Assembly (NCBI RefSeq): GCF_021155765.1
Contig: NC_060105.1
Location: forward strand, 11,751,001 to 11,815,000
Source of the DNA: Diprion similis
Taxonomy: Eukaryota > Arthropoda > Insecta > Hymenoptera > Diprionidae
Reading direction: 5' to 3'
Length of the DNA: 64,000 nt
A program made the translations under genes and the position numbers. The notes beneath the pieces are model-generated. The model was not told the DNA's origin, did not search any database, and was given only the letters and a program-made list of their open reading frames with translations. Below, piece after piece: positions 48,101 through 60,849 of the stretch (its first letter is position 1; each line of letters starts with the position of its first letter).

Positions 48101-51100
48101 TTAATTTTTACAGAATTCAAGAAATTATCAGAGCCATTTCAAAATCACGAGTACGCTGTTTGTTCGAAAGAAGTACAGGTATACGTGAACGTCATTGGGA
48201 TTCCGGTTCGAGTTGTCAAGAATTCTTGCATAATTTTTCCACTGCCGGATCGGCAACAAACATTTACCACTTGGGCAGTTGCATTTTTGCAAGCGCTGCC
48301 ATAACGGGATAATACAAATTCCAGTTCAAGCTATTTTGCGGGCTATTCGTGCAGAGCTAATGTAATTATCAAAATATAGTGACATTCAAAATACGATGAT
48401 TTATGCAACTGTAAACAAGCTGTGAAAATAGCATTTTAGCGGTACTTTTCATCACATCATAAACTAATTCAATTACTGGAAGTACCAGCAAGTATGGCGA
48501 AATCTATTGTCGTTAATATTCTTGTTTTTCACAGAACGGTTCCATTTATTTTTCAAGAAATTGTTTATATTATTGCATTATTTTATTCGAAGCGTATTAT
48601 TAAAGAAAACAGAACATAGCAATTTTTTATTTCCATTATTTGAATGTGAAACCTGTAGATTTGAGATTTTTTATCTAGCTGCTTTCGAGATTATTGCGCC
48701 AGTTTGTCGGGACAAACAGATCAAAATTTTTCTGAGAACCTGTTTTTCGAATACGAGAGGGTCGAAAACGCGAAGACTCATTAAAATTACAAAAAATAAT
48801 TTTTTACCGAAACCAGCACTTTTCTTAAATCATTATAATTGATGAAAAGTAATGAAGATAAACTAACTGTTAATTTTCAATCATCCGGGAATCAACCATA
48901 TATCAGATTTGTTTCTCAGAGTACAAGTTCTATTCAGATTTATTTTTCACTGCTTCAGGCGAATGCGGTGAGACATCGTTTAACTTGTTATAACACTCCG
49001 TAATACTATAAAAATATAAACCGATGTCCCCTATATCTGAATGAATAATAATAACCCTGAAATCCTCAATTTAAATAACGACCAGATAACCTTCTGCCGA
49101 AAACTAACTTTATTCATTCTGTACTTGCGGTTATTTCATAGCAAAAAGTATTTCGATCAAAAATGGAAATTTTACCTTGTCAGCGTACTTGGATACCTCG
49201 ATGGCGATGTCCAAGCCAGACCACGAGGCACCCAGAATGCAGACCTTCTTGTTCGCGTACGTCTCTGGCTTCCTGTACTGATGACTGTGTATGGATTTTC
49301 CAGGGAAAGTCTCGATTCCAGGAATGTGAGGGACGTGTCCCACAGTATAATGTCCGTTGCAAAGTATCGCAGCATCAAAGGTCCTCGTCATTACAACGTT
49401 TGATTCCAAATCTTTGGAAGTTACTAGCCACAAAGTTTGGCCGCTTGGCAAACCTTCAGGCTCAACATGTTTCACTAACGTATTCAACTGCAGGCAGAAA
49501 CATTGTTACAATTCAAGTTTTAGAATGTTAATGAAGAATCGTCTAGCGATTATAAAATTCGTATTCTTTACATTTCGAAAAAACTAAACGACGATTTTGA
49601 CGACAGTCCTAAAAAAGTATGAATCTGTATTATGTTTTTTCTCGTGTGTTTTTTGGTGTTACGCCTGACACTGCTATTCCTAACTTTTTTAAAACGAACG
49701 AAAGGACTTGAGTCCAAATCCCCAGTTAAAACTCGGTTCACTACACATATGCAAGGTTTTTGGCTACGGTTACCTACCATTTCGTGGTCGTTTCCAGACC
49801 TGTAAATAAGACCTTGTTCCAACCCCTCCCTTCACCGATATTGACCCACACTATTTACCGACATAGACAAGGACAGAAAGACTTCGACTAGTAACCCTTT
49901 GAACAGTGATGGTACAATGAGCTTATGATTTCTGATTGGTCGAAGCCTAAAGCGGAAGTAGACGGAGCCATATACATATATTCTTTAGGAGGAACTACGA
50001 AAATGATACCGTCAATCTTTGTCAACCGAGTGAAATATCACTTTCTTTGACCAGAAGACTTCCGGCTTAGAGTCTTGTCTCATCATTCTCTAGAGGGTCG
50101 TTAACTTCGACAATACTTGTCTTCTTCCACTCAGGCGTCAATGACTCCAACGCAACGCATATAGTCTTTCTCTATAAGTGTATGTTTTTTCTGTTCCTCA
50201 TTTAGTAGCGCCTTCTGACACGAAATAGGTTATTGGAACTAATTTTCGAAATGGTTGATGGTTAAACGCCGGACGTATGGATTTACGAATTCTGAACGTA
50301 TTCCAAAATGTGTGCTAGGACGTGCGACATTTTGGAACACGTCCTGTATCTACACATATTTCAAAATACATACCTTTATATGAGGGAAGAGATTGAAGTG
50401 CTTCGTATAACTCCATAGATAATGCCGAACAACGCTGTGATGCACAAAAGACGGTCCATCTTGATCTTTGAAGGGGAAGTCAGGAATTTGCATAATTTCT
50501 TTTGGAACGTTCGTCCTGTTAATACATCATCATATAAAGTGGATTTCTTATGCAGTTTTGATCTAAGAGATGATGTAACGTGCAGACTGAGTGTTTTCTA
50601 CATTTAAGTGTGTTGCAAACCTCATTTTTCCGCGGTAAGCACTTACAATAAATGCAGACTAGCCCCATTTGAGTAAAATGTAAGGGGTATTCTATTCAAT
50701 CTTCATGCCTCATACTTGAAAATCTAACGTCAAACTACAAATAGAAGTCTAAGTGCACGTAACGTTAATTTTGATGCACTAATTATATGAGGCGTTCCAT
50801 ATCAAAGCCGCGAAACTCGGAGCTGCTCAGAGTAGACTTGTACCCTGAAGTGCCTATAATTAGTTTTGACTGATGAAAGCATTAATATTTTTTTTCGAAA
50901 CTTTTCAATTTGATCTTGCATCGAGTATGCAGAAGTATTTGGCGCTGATTTGTGACAGGACAAAGAGATGGATTGAGGTTCATGGTTGGGTGTGGTAAAT
51001 GTGAAAGCGAAAAGAAAAGAAGTCGCTATCTAATAGTCTATGCCACTTGGAAATATAGTTTCATTTACTTTGTCTCACCTGAGGTTCTTGTACATGCTGC

Positions 51101-51287
51101 TGTGAACTGGAAGTCCGTGAGAGTCGACATTCGTCTCGTCGGTATAAACCCATGTTCCACCAACCTGGTTGGTTTGCTCAAAGAGGGTGAAATCGAAAGT
51201 TTCTGGATTTGCAGCAAGACTTTTAGCCACGATGAGACCAGCGACGCCACCCCCAATAACTGCGACTCTCGTTTTACTTCCGGGCAT
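45143..51287 (-). CDS. Flavin-containing monooxygenase (insect FMO / senecionine N-oxygenase type)
   Basis: Six minus-strand exons join in phase: 51287-51079, 50515-50374, 49487-49176, 47488-47338, 46875-46601 and 45355-45143, coding 433 residues. It has the N-terminal FAD Rossmann motif VIGGGVAGL (GxGxxG, residues 12-17), the LRTNVPKEIM block, the FMO signature FPGKSIHSHQY (FxGxxxHxxxY, 178-188), the NADPH-binding GASWSG (203-208) and the CTGYQF motif (about 270-275). Family knowledge: NADPH- and O2-dependent N- or S-oxygenation of small nucleophiles. In insects these enzymes serve detoxification, for example of pyrrolizidine alkaloids in some moths; the substrate here is unknown. The length fits insect FMOs, which are shorter than the roughly 530-residue mammalian ones and lack a C-terminal membrane helix. 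An acceptor (TTTTCTAG) just upstream of the ATG suggests a non-coding 5' exon. Introns 4 and 5 each carry a composite foldback element. Confidence 0.96.
45508..45882 (-). mobile_element. Composite A+B foldback element, copy 2 (FMO intron 5, inverted)
   Basis: Same structure as copy 1 but reversed: part B at 45508-45743, part A at 45744-45882 with the same 18-bp-plus inverted ends. B is complete here: TTTTTACGGCGTGGGCATTG on one end and CAGTGTCCGTACCGTAAAAA on the other form its own imperfect inverted termini. Confidence 0.9.
46592..46600 (-). other. Splice-decided end of FMO exon 5
   Basis: Reading on past 46601 meets TGA after two codons, but GTTTGT at 46600 is a usable donor. Joining to 45355 keeps phase 0 and adds the 70-residue FMO C-terminus (ARHIIKLKDRQWAYY...). 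The longer form is therefore preferred; an intron-retained form would end early. Confidence 0.6.
46930..47298 (+). mobile_element. Composite A+B foldback element, copy 3 (FMO intron 4)
   Basis: Part A is 46930-47066, with a one-base change in the left end (CCCATAAACC) and CACACA at the right. Part B follows to about 47298 and ends CTTTTCAATGCCCATGCCG, the inverted partner of its start TTTTTACGGTATGAGCATTG. It has the same A-then-B order as copies 1 and 2. Confidence 0.9.
50783..50800 (+). mobile_element. Solo end resembling the 1-kb foldback terminus (FMO intron 1)
   Basis: TATATGAGGCGTTCC matches the terminal motif of the element at 41373 apart from a short gap, then diverges. It may be a related family or a solo terminus. 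Confidence 0.3.
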
Positions 51288-52189
51288 ATCTCTTCAACTT
51301 AGTGGAAACCGACTCAAGTATATTGCTAGAAAATAGTAATTAGAATAAGGTCATCATTCGAGAAAAGAAGAAGAGACGAGTCGAAGGGAAATCCTGATAA
51401 AGAGAATTATTACGAGAATATAAGATTTAGAGGAAATCGAATGAGTTGTCAAACGCTATCATGTAAACTTCCATCCACTGTATGGAGAAACGATATGATC
51501 TTCTTGAAAGAAATTAAGTTTTTTCGAGAACTTGGATGTTTACAAGGTCATTTGGAGGTTGAAATTACTTTTCTGAACAAGAATGTGTACTTTCGTTCAC
51601 AGATTTGGATTCTACACAAAAAGGAGAGAAAAATTTTCTTTTAAACGACATTAATTTTTCACGATATTAAAACATTAATAAAGATACTCAATCCAACGAT
51701 AAATTAAGAACAAAAATTATTTCAATAGATGCTCTAAATTATGCCCGTTAACCCTTCATGAAAGATGCATGTCGGTAGTGGTTGGTACCACGCTGTGTTT
51801 TCAACTTTTTCTTTGAACTATTCCCGTGAAAACAATCGCGACTTGTAAAAAGAAATAGTTAAAAATAAAAATCTGATAACTTTGAAATGAATGAATGAAA
51901 TAAAATGAATTTTTTTGTCTGCAATTCATATCTGTAACTTAACCATGGATGAAGTCCGATTCCAAAGCTAATCGGGATGGGATGAGTGAATAAATAAAGT
52001 CCACAATTTCGCAAGAGATAAGAGAGCGCTTTCTTCGGCACAAAAACCCTCACGGTTTAGAGGGAAAAGCCGAAGCAAGTCCTGTATTTATTCAACAAAA
52101 ATCAGTTCAGCGGGCTACGAAATAATATATTGGCTGGCGCGTTCCTTATTAAACAAATTAATCTAAATTGAATGATCATTCAATAATCT
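51288..52189. other. Upstream region of the monooxygenase
   Basis: AT-rich. Contains the likely 5' UTR and acceptor (about 51331) of the FMO gene; otherwise no gene is seen. Confidence 0.5.
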
Positions 52190-52630
52190 TAATCTACCCT
52201 GCCAAGTATGTACAACTCATCAACACGCCGGACTTCCGACTGTTACGTGGAAGTGAGGTAACGGGGAGCGTCCAAAATGGCTCACGGCCGTGCAAACAGC
52301 GGTTCCGATTTCTCGGGGATCCAACGCTGTTGTGATCGGGAGACAAGTGTGTCGCCGCGTCGACGCTCCTCCTAGGAACAGGCACCTCAGATCACCAAAA
52401 TGTGGACCCCGTTCCCATAACCAACCCTAAAAATGCGATCCTTAAAACTACGTGAGATGGAAAGAACTCGACACCCGACCTAGTGCGGAAAGAACGCGGT
52501 AATCGCACGCACGGGCAGAATAGAGAGATTTAGCAGTACGTCCTACCTACTCGAGCGCTCGATTCTAAGTGAATCGCGCGCGCGCGTGAAGCCGGGAGCT
52601 GCGCGCGCGCCCTCTAGACCCCGTTTTTGC
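52190..52630. promoter_or_regulatory. CpG-rich island-like block, candidate promoter
   Basis: G+C and CpG rise sharply relative to both sides. Motifs include CAAAATGGC (YY1/Pho-like), ACTTCCG (ETS-like) and two alternating CG runs, (CG)6 at 52575-52586 and GCGCGCGCGC at 52601-52610, able to adopt Z-DNA. It lies 0.9-1.3 kb upstream of the FMO start codon and could hold its first non-coding exon, or the promoter of a gene on the plus strand. A short plus-strand ORF near 52279 starts MAHGRANSG and stops after about 30 codons. Confidence 0.45.
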
Positions 52631-53502
52631 ACAGTGCGCCCAAATTGTATTGTATAATTCACCCGAATGAAGATATCAATTACTGGCATAAACTTTGATG
52701 AAACAAAATAAATCACTTATTACAAGGGTGATTTGCATTCCGTTCTACCCAAATTTCAAAATGCAAATTTGATTTGTATTTTACTTCCTACTAATAGCAA
52801 TATACAAATGTACAACTTAGTATTTTATTCCATCGTGATTGCAAAATACTGATGTAATTAGGCTTTTAGCCCTTTTTAATTGCAAAATAAAAATCTAATT
52901 TTTAAGAAGTACGTAATGGTCTCTAATCACATTCTAAGATACGATGGTCGAACTAAATCCTGAGTTGAGATTTTGTTCTGCTCAGCCATCAATATAATTT
53001 TGAAAATGAAAATAAAAAATAGAATTCATACTATATATACTGACATAAGTTATGAAAAATTGGATTAGTTTTTATGCGAGCGAATCCAGTTCCTACGTTT
53101 TTTAATGTCTGATTATATTTCAACCACAATTAAGGTGTGATAATTATGTTATGCATTTTTTTACGTAACAAGAGAACAACATTACCATGGAGTGCAAGTG
53201 TTTTAAGTGCGTGGGAAAAAAGATTTGATAAAGAGTGAGCCGGAATTATTCCTTGAAGGAATTATCCCTCAAGGAATCCTCCCAGTACGATATCGCATTT
53301 TAAAAGTGAGTCGTTTCTGTAGTCATAATTTGAAATTATGAATCTTCAAATAATGTCAACTGATATTAGAAAAAACAATTATTGTATTTTTTCAAATATT
53401 AAGTCCTGTTTACACCTTGCGACGGAAATTGTTCCAACTTCTAACTAAAAAAATTTAATTTGTGATGAATTTGTCAATAATTTATCTTTTTCGGAGGGAT
53501 TA
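52631..53502. other. AT-rich intergenic DNA
   Basis: No gene. 53249-53279 has nested inverted repeats (ATTCCTTGAAGGAAT, then CTCAAGGAATCC) and contains a TTCnnnGAA STAT-type motif; significance is unknown. Confidence 0.5.
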
Positions 53503-56500
53503 TTAAATCTGGAATGGAAATAAAATTCTAGCTGAATCGGGAATAACGCTAGACTCTAGGCATATAAATAGGTCTACATCGGTAGTACTTTTTTCCTGAG
53601 TAAATGGTGTAAAACTATTATCTGCTTCGGTGTTCCAGACCGTCTGGATTTCAGGAGAGAAGTGTGTGTATTCTTCAATGCTTTCGATGATAACAGTTTT
53701 TTTTATGGATGCAATAACCTCGCTTGCACTATCTCTGATAGCACCGGACACAACATATTTCTGTAGAAAGTGCGATAACTTTAATAGCTGTTGTTCAAGA
53801 GCCTATCTATAATATGCATGAATCAAAATAATGTAAGGACGGTAAAACAGCTTGCTGCTAGTTGCGAGTGAATGCATTGCTAAAGGAGTTGAAATTCCAG
53901 TACGTATGACCTTATTTCTCCAATACAGTGTTATTTCATAGATTTTAGAATGCGATCGATGATATAAATATTTTTTTACAGGTGCACTGAACTTTATTTT
54001 GGATAATTAATCATCATCTAATAATAGTTCAGAATGTTAGCGTTATTCCGAAAAATCGAAAGCTTCAATTAATCATATTTTTGATTCCGTATTTTCAATT
54101 AAAAAAATAAACTAACACCCGCGAACAAATGTGTCGTATAAAATATTCGGATCTTATTCATAGAATTTGTAAATCTTAATTAGCTTTGAATATGAGAAAA
54201 TAATTAACGGCAATTTTGAATTAAAAATGCTTTAATCGCTGTTGAAGTAATTGTGTACTTGTTTACTATAATGTTTAAAAACAAAGACTGGTTTGGCGTA
54301 AATAACTTTCTATCTAGTTTTCATCGCAAACAAGTTAAAAAACAACAAATGATTCACAGACTGGGATTATCTAATCAAATGTTCATTTTTCACCGTGCAT
54401 ATTTTCACCTAACATTTGATAAAAAATTTCGATGTATCTAATCTTGGATATTCTGACGAATAATGGTTTTGCGACGTCATGAAGTGAAGGTATAACCATG
54501 CTGTTTTTGATATCTTCTTTATGGTTCTATCTCGGCCAAAAAAAAAAAAAAAAACATTTATGTTGCCCTAACAGTTCTTACGAGCCAATCATCCGACAAT
54601 CGTAACTGTGGAAATTTGACTTTAAGATCGAGATCTGTGACACCAAAAACCATACAACACCAATTCTCAGACGAATCAATCAATCTACGCTAAGCGAAGT
54701 TTATACCCAATTCAAAATGACGAATCCTTACTGCGAATTAGACTTTTAAAGTCCCCTGGATATAAATTTGCATACAATTGTATTTGTTTCAAGTGAAACG
54801 TAGTTTGAAACTTTTTCCTTGCCATTTTGAACTCTGGACTTTTATCTTCTGATGCAAAATTAGCGGCCGATAAACTTCACTGACACCAGTTATGGAGCGA
54901 CTGGTTCGAATTGAAACATTTTGTTTACAGGATCAAAATCAGCGGCCAGAAAAACTTTTGGATATATATTTTTTTCTTCGCCATTAAATATACACCAATT
55001 CGAATCACTGAATTTTTACTTTAGATTTGCCATCAGGGCAAGGTCGAAGGATAGCTTGTTTTCAGAATGAAACACTGTATTTGGTATATTGATTCACCGT
55101 TTCGAATTTTTCAGTTTTTTACTTCAAATTCAGAATTGATTGTTTGAAAAACCTTTCGAATAACTCTTGAAACCATAAAACTTCTCGCTAAAGTTTTTCA
55201 AGTGCTCACGAGCAGCGTGGCAAGACTAGAGAGTGATGTAATTTTCATGAAAACATCATAAATTTCAAAAATAATATATAATGCATCAAAACTAGGATTT
55301 GTAATAACGTGAATAATTAAAAATGGATGATAACAAAATTGGTAATCACCAAAGTAATAGATAATGAATTCGAATTGCATCAAACATTACTAATGTGATA
55401 AGAAATGGATTCGAATTGCAATAATCACGACTAAAGTAATGGGCCATCATTGTTGCATCATTATTACCACAATGTATTCGTGGATTCTAATTACAATAAT
55501 CATAACTGCAGAATTGCTTTACTGATAACCGTTTTCCAGTATACGAACAGCTGAAGTCAAATATAACAGCAACCGAAATTGTGGTTATTTAAATAAAAAA
55601 GAGAAAAAAAATGCTCATGCAAGTGTGAAGGTCAGATGATTGACTGACAATATCACGAATAAATGATACTGAATATTCGGAGTTAACCAATTTTCATATT
55701 AACCGTTATATCGATAATTATAATTCATCAATTATTTAAACAGTACCATAATTTATCAATACATTAATTATTAAATTAATGCATAACGGGAGAGATACCT
55801 TACTTGTTAGAAATGTAATGAATAATACAGCGACGTGCCATTGTTAATTGTCAAAAAATGAATAGCTATGAAAGAATGTATTCATCATTGATAAATCAAA
55901 AGGTAATTGAATTTATAATCCATTAACAAAGCAATGCATTTTTAACAATCACTCAGGTGGTATTATATTAACTTGATAAAATACATGTCGATTGTTGTTA
56001 AGAGAGTTTAGGAACAACGGATGCTCTCTTATTAGGACTTTTTAAAATTATTTAGCAGAAATAAATAAGTGAAACACAGAATGCTAACGACACGGAATTT
56101 TAACACAATTGAAAGTGTGTCGACACAATCAATTAATTTCTTTGAAGTAATGTGATAATCGTAAGTAAATACAGTCTAAGCGTTGGCGAAAAAAAAATAT
56201 ATTTTTTTTTTCAAAAACCGATGCTTACTTTGGCCTGGATTTTTTTTTCAATCAGTTTATCGATGAATAATTCACCTAGTATTTAAATTGCGACTTTTTT
56301 TTTTTTGAAAAATAGATTAGAAAATAAATAATTTCAATTTAACAGTGTCACTCGCAAACATCCTGATGAATTCTTATTTATATTAATGAACTTATTATAT
56401 ATTTTGCATATCTCCCAAAAAAAAACAAAAAAAAAAAAAAAAAAACTCATTTACAAATGAAAAAAGAAAAAAAAAAACAGACAAGTGAAAAGTGAAGAAG

Positions 56501-59183
56501 TTTACCTTAATTTTGAATGAAAAGCTCGTCTTGTCACAAGAACGGTGCTACTTCCAAAGTCATGAAAACTTTCCGCAGGAGTATAAGAGCGGCTAGATTT
56601 TCTGAGGAAGTGTCGTTACCCGATCGACGCTCTAAGAAACACTGAGACTGAGAAAGCAAGTATCCAGTAATTTCATATATAATCGCGCCCTAAGCGAAAG
56701 CCTGCCGCAACCGATTCAACTCCGAAATTCCAAACACAGCATTCCTTAGCATAGTTTAATACATCGCATTGAAATTTTCACTAGTAATACAAGTTTTATT
56801 TTTCTGTATAAATATTATTATTATTATTTTTTAACTCTATAACTATTTCTAACTATAATTCCACGTGATTACTTTACCGAATAGATATGATACCGTCGTA
56901 GAATTATGTATATAATAGTATAAATCTGATTGTATTTAATAAAAATAATTCGTTATTTACAAAAGTTAATCACCTTGAAAAGAGAGCGGGATACGAGGCT
57001 GTTGGTCAAAATCGAATTTCTATTTAAAATGTATATTTACGAAATATTCATTGCTAGAGTTATAAATTGAATTTAATAATTTTTACTTTTCATTATTTGA
57101 ATAGATAGAAAGTAAGTTCTCGTTAAGTCATTAGTTTCCATTGATTCTTCACCGATAACTAATTAACACTCCACATGGCTTGATCGAACAATCCAATTAT
57201 CGTTTTTCGTCAAACGTTTAATTTTAATTGTTTATTTGATAGTGGCAGTTATTGGCCGTGAATAGTGCACTAGTGTCAATGATTAAAAACTGCGTGTTTG
57301 ATAAATTTTTTAGGTCCATTACAAGTCATACATTAATTACGTCTTACGCAAAGGGGGTGAGAGGAAGTGACAAGGGTGGGGGGACATGCTTCGTGACGTC
57401 ACATCAAATCTGAAATATTTATACAACTGAATGACCACGGGTGAAATGATTTATTAGAGATGAGTTAATACATTTTGAAATTTAAATTTGTTTGTATTTA
57501 CACATTTCGGCACACGTGGCTTGGATTCATAACATTCGCACGCTGACTTGACAGCTGCCTTTAGTATGCATACACCGAAAGACCAATAACGTTTTAATTC
57601 GATTTTTACTTTCGACGTTTTTCTTTAGTTCTATTATTAATTTGTTATTTAAAATATATAAATTGTACAAGACATTGTTTTATAAACAATGAAGACCAAG
57701 CTCCATGGTTGGACGTGGAAGATGTTGACACTTCCAATTTTCCCATCGTTATCCAAAGAGATAGCTAAGTGGGTGCTGTATCAGTAATAAATAATGCAAG
57801 GAAATGGTTTCAAAGTCCATGAGCACAAAATGATTATTTTTTTTCCCCGTTTCTGTGTTCACAGAGGAGGAAAAAAGTTAAAAGTAATCAACCCGAAGAT
57901 AAAAGTTTTTGACCAGATTTCGACGTTTGAAAGTCTGGAGAATCACCTCTGACCATTATTGCATTAACGTCCGTGTCTTTGTTTTTCAATTATTTAAATA
58001 AAAAAATTCCCAAAAGTCACCTAAAAATGATATTTTAAAAAAGGAAGCACAGATTTGAATGAAAATTGGTACTGCAAGGTTTTTGGGTTGCTAATGACGA
58101 ATCTGAAGTCAGATTGCGAAATCCACAGGGGCGATCCAATACGATGGAAAAAAATCTAAAAAATATTCCGATTTTAGTAGAAATTTGTAAGTGAAGGTTT
58201 TTTGGGTTACTGATAATGAATACAAGCTCAGACTTCCAAAATTTGTAATGGTGGATCCCTTATAGTAGTTTAGAATAAAAGAAATCGTCATATCTTCGTG
58301 TAATATGAGATCTGAGGACTTTTAAATCGATAACCAGAAATCCGAATTTGTTGTTCGAAATTCTACTTGGATATTATTCTTTTTACAGTGTGAAAACGTG
58401 AAGTTCGAGGACTGGCACATGGCCAGCCTGAAACTGGTCTTTTCTTCTGGTTTTGGGTACCCATCTTACTGTCTGAGAACGTAAAAATTGTTATTAAAAA
58501 ATAATCATAACATTAGGATTGCTGTTTCAATCAAGGTCTGAATTAAAAATTGCCAAATGAGTGACGTCACAAAAACAAGGGAGGGGGTGTCACATACATG
58601 TGTTTACTTGTGACCAGGACGAGGGGCCTGCGGGCAATTCACTTAAATTCAAGTTCACAATTTATTTTTAATATGTTTTCTCATTCAGCGTGTTATGCGG
58701 CACAATTTATCACTCTCAGTGTATTCTCAAATCTAGAATCCCAGCATTTATTGAACATTGCTGTACCAAATGGGAAAATAAATAATAAAATATTCATAGG
58801 CCGTAAATTGAGAAAGTGATACGACTTCATTTCGGTTTGACATGGAGTTGATACCACTTTCGAAAACAAGTTCCATGTAATTATGGGAGAACTCAATTAA
58901 TTGTCAGACAAATGTTTATGCTCTGATGATAATAGTTATACGTATGCTATATCACCCCCTCTTTGATTACTGGTTGCGCATTGAAAATTTAATTTTTAAC
59001 GAAACACATCTTCACTAAACACATTAATAGTTTATCGATTGTTATATGTAAATCACGTAGGTCATGAACTAGTTGTTTTCATTTATCAAACTACGTGAAA
59101 TTTATCAAACATTTATCAAAATACGTGAATTCTAGACAAGTTTACCAATAACCAGTTTAGTTGTTACAAATCCACTGTTGTGG

Positions 59184-59222
<39 letters not shown>

Positions 59223-59516
59223 TTAATTCATTTAATTCATTATTATTGGAAGTCAAGACACATATTCTTCATTATTGGATATAATCCATACTCATGAAGA
59301 CGAAGTGTATCTTGCGTTAAAGTGGTAGCACTGCGAGATATAAATGGAACAACAATCAAGGTATCCGTTAGCGAATCACCGTAAAGTTTACATCCCGCAT
59401 TCACCGGTCGTGCATATTTGTTGATAAAACAAACTTACCTTCAAGTGAAGTTCGATCGTCATTGTCCTAGAATCTCGTTCATGATGACTACACGTAGTGC
59501 CGCCTTGCTCAGCCAT
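53503..59516 (-). CDS. Candidate two-exon gene of unknown function
   Basis: Terminal exon 53802-53503 follows an acceptor (ATAGATAG) and is open for 99 codons to TAA. Its product has an amphipathic start (ALEQQLLKLSHFLQKY), an Ile/Val-rich middle (VIASIKKTVIIESI) and an acidic tail. A phase-compatible 5' exon, 59516-59439, starts ATG (MAEQGGTTCSHHERD) and ends at GTAAGT; joined, the product would be 125 residues. Composition is protein-like but I recognise no domain. Join evidence is only phase and splice signals across a 5.6-kb intron, so the exons may belong to different genes or the first may be non-coding. A minus-strand TATA promoter candidate at about 56690 lies inside this intron. Confidence 0.35.
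56505..56700 (-). promoter_or_regulatory. Minus-strand TATA + initiator promoter candidate
   Basis: On the minus strand TATATATGAAA (about 56689-56678) is followed about 31 bp downstream by TCAGTCTCAGTG, two overlapping arthropod initiators (TCAGT), near 56655. A donor AAG|GTAAAC follows at about 56507. This looks like a first, possibly non-coding exon of a minus-strand transcript, either the gene ending at 53503 or the FMO gene. The spacing is what insect core promoters use, but the call is pattern-based only. Confidence 0.4.
59185..59218. repeat. (CA)17 microsatellite
   Basis: Uninterrupted CA run of 34 bp. Confidence 0.98.
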
Positions 59517-60849
59517 TCCAACTACCCAGAGTCGTAACGATCAACTTTAGCGCCCAAGGCAAGTGCTTGAGGCTGCGCCATGCCTAAATAAAATATTGAA
59601 GTTCTTACAATCAGTTATTACTTGTTATTACAACAGAGTGTATCCATAATTAGAACATAATCGAACATGTCTATCTAACTAATAGACAGGGCATCGTTTT
59701 TATGGAAATCGTTCAATGTAAGATTAGTTTAGATAAATATATCCAATTTCACGGTGTTACATGTTTTGCGAGCTATACCTTGAAGAAAAAAAATGTCAGA
59801 TAATAATGTGCTCCAAATTTGTTTGAAAAATTACTACACCAAAGTGAATTACTAGAAGTATTTTAGAAGCATGAAATTGCTTATTTCACGATGACACGTT
59901 TCATCTACTAGACGCTGTAGGCATTTTTCTCAAAATAAATTGATGTGAACAGATCTGATGAATTTTCACCACCTCGTATCTGGCAATGCACGCTATAAAA
60001 ATGTCTCTATTCGTGTTATTGATTAAATCTTTCATGAAAAATAATCTGGGGCGACATATTTGACAATATTAACCTAAAAAGTAGAAAAATTAAAACGCCG
60101 ATTTTTTTTCGTCTCGGAAGACAATGATGATGTCATCTTTTTTACCATCCAGCCCAATGACGTAGACAATTAAGTTCTAGAACTTTAAATTAAAAAGTTG
60201 AAAAAAATTTCAAGGCCCTGTAAACGTTGAGAGACTCATAATACCGAGAATCGTCCAAGAAGCCCAACTAATTCTAGCTTTCAGGGTAATACCTCCGCGT
60301 TTTTATCAGGAGATTGTACGTTGCAGTAATTTCAGATTTGTCAAATTTATTCTAACCTGAAAGGTACCACCCGTACCAGAAATTACTTAAATGGAATTTT
60401 CAGACGAGAAGTTCTGAAGTTTAGTCAATAATTTTTCTGTACAAACTAACACTATATCTTAAATTCATTCTTATCAGTAAAATCAGGAAACATACGATTA
60501 TTTTTCTGTAGCAATGAACTTTGTAGAAACGAGCTCTTGTCTTAAGATCTGTATGATCCTGGAGGCGATAAATCGTTCCAAAACACCAAGATGTCGTAAT
60601 ATAATTGAAATTCATTGAGTATATAGCAAGTTACTGACACGATACGAATGTAAAAGCCGAAACCGAAAATGACTTTACTGCACTAGTCAATGAATATCAC
60701 ATTTCTTTCCGCTTAGTTACGCCGAAATAAGAATCACAAGTTTAATCTATTTACGGATTTAACATACCGCATTCAGACTTTCAACTCTATATACTAGTCT
60801 TTCTAACTAGTACTTGGTCTTTTTTTTTATGAGCTAGTTTTGAATTATC
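59517..60849. other. Intergenic DNA, no gene recognised
   Basis: AT-rich apart from 59519-59580, just upstream of the candidate 5' exon, which is GC-richer and holds a 19-codon upstream ORF on the minus strand. Other ORFs are short and unlike known proteins. Confidence 0.45.
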
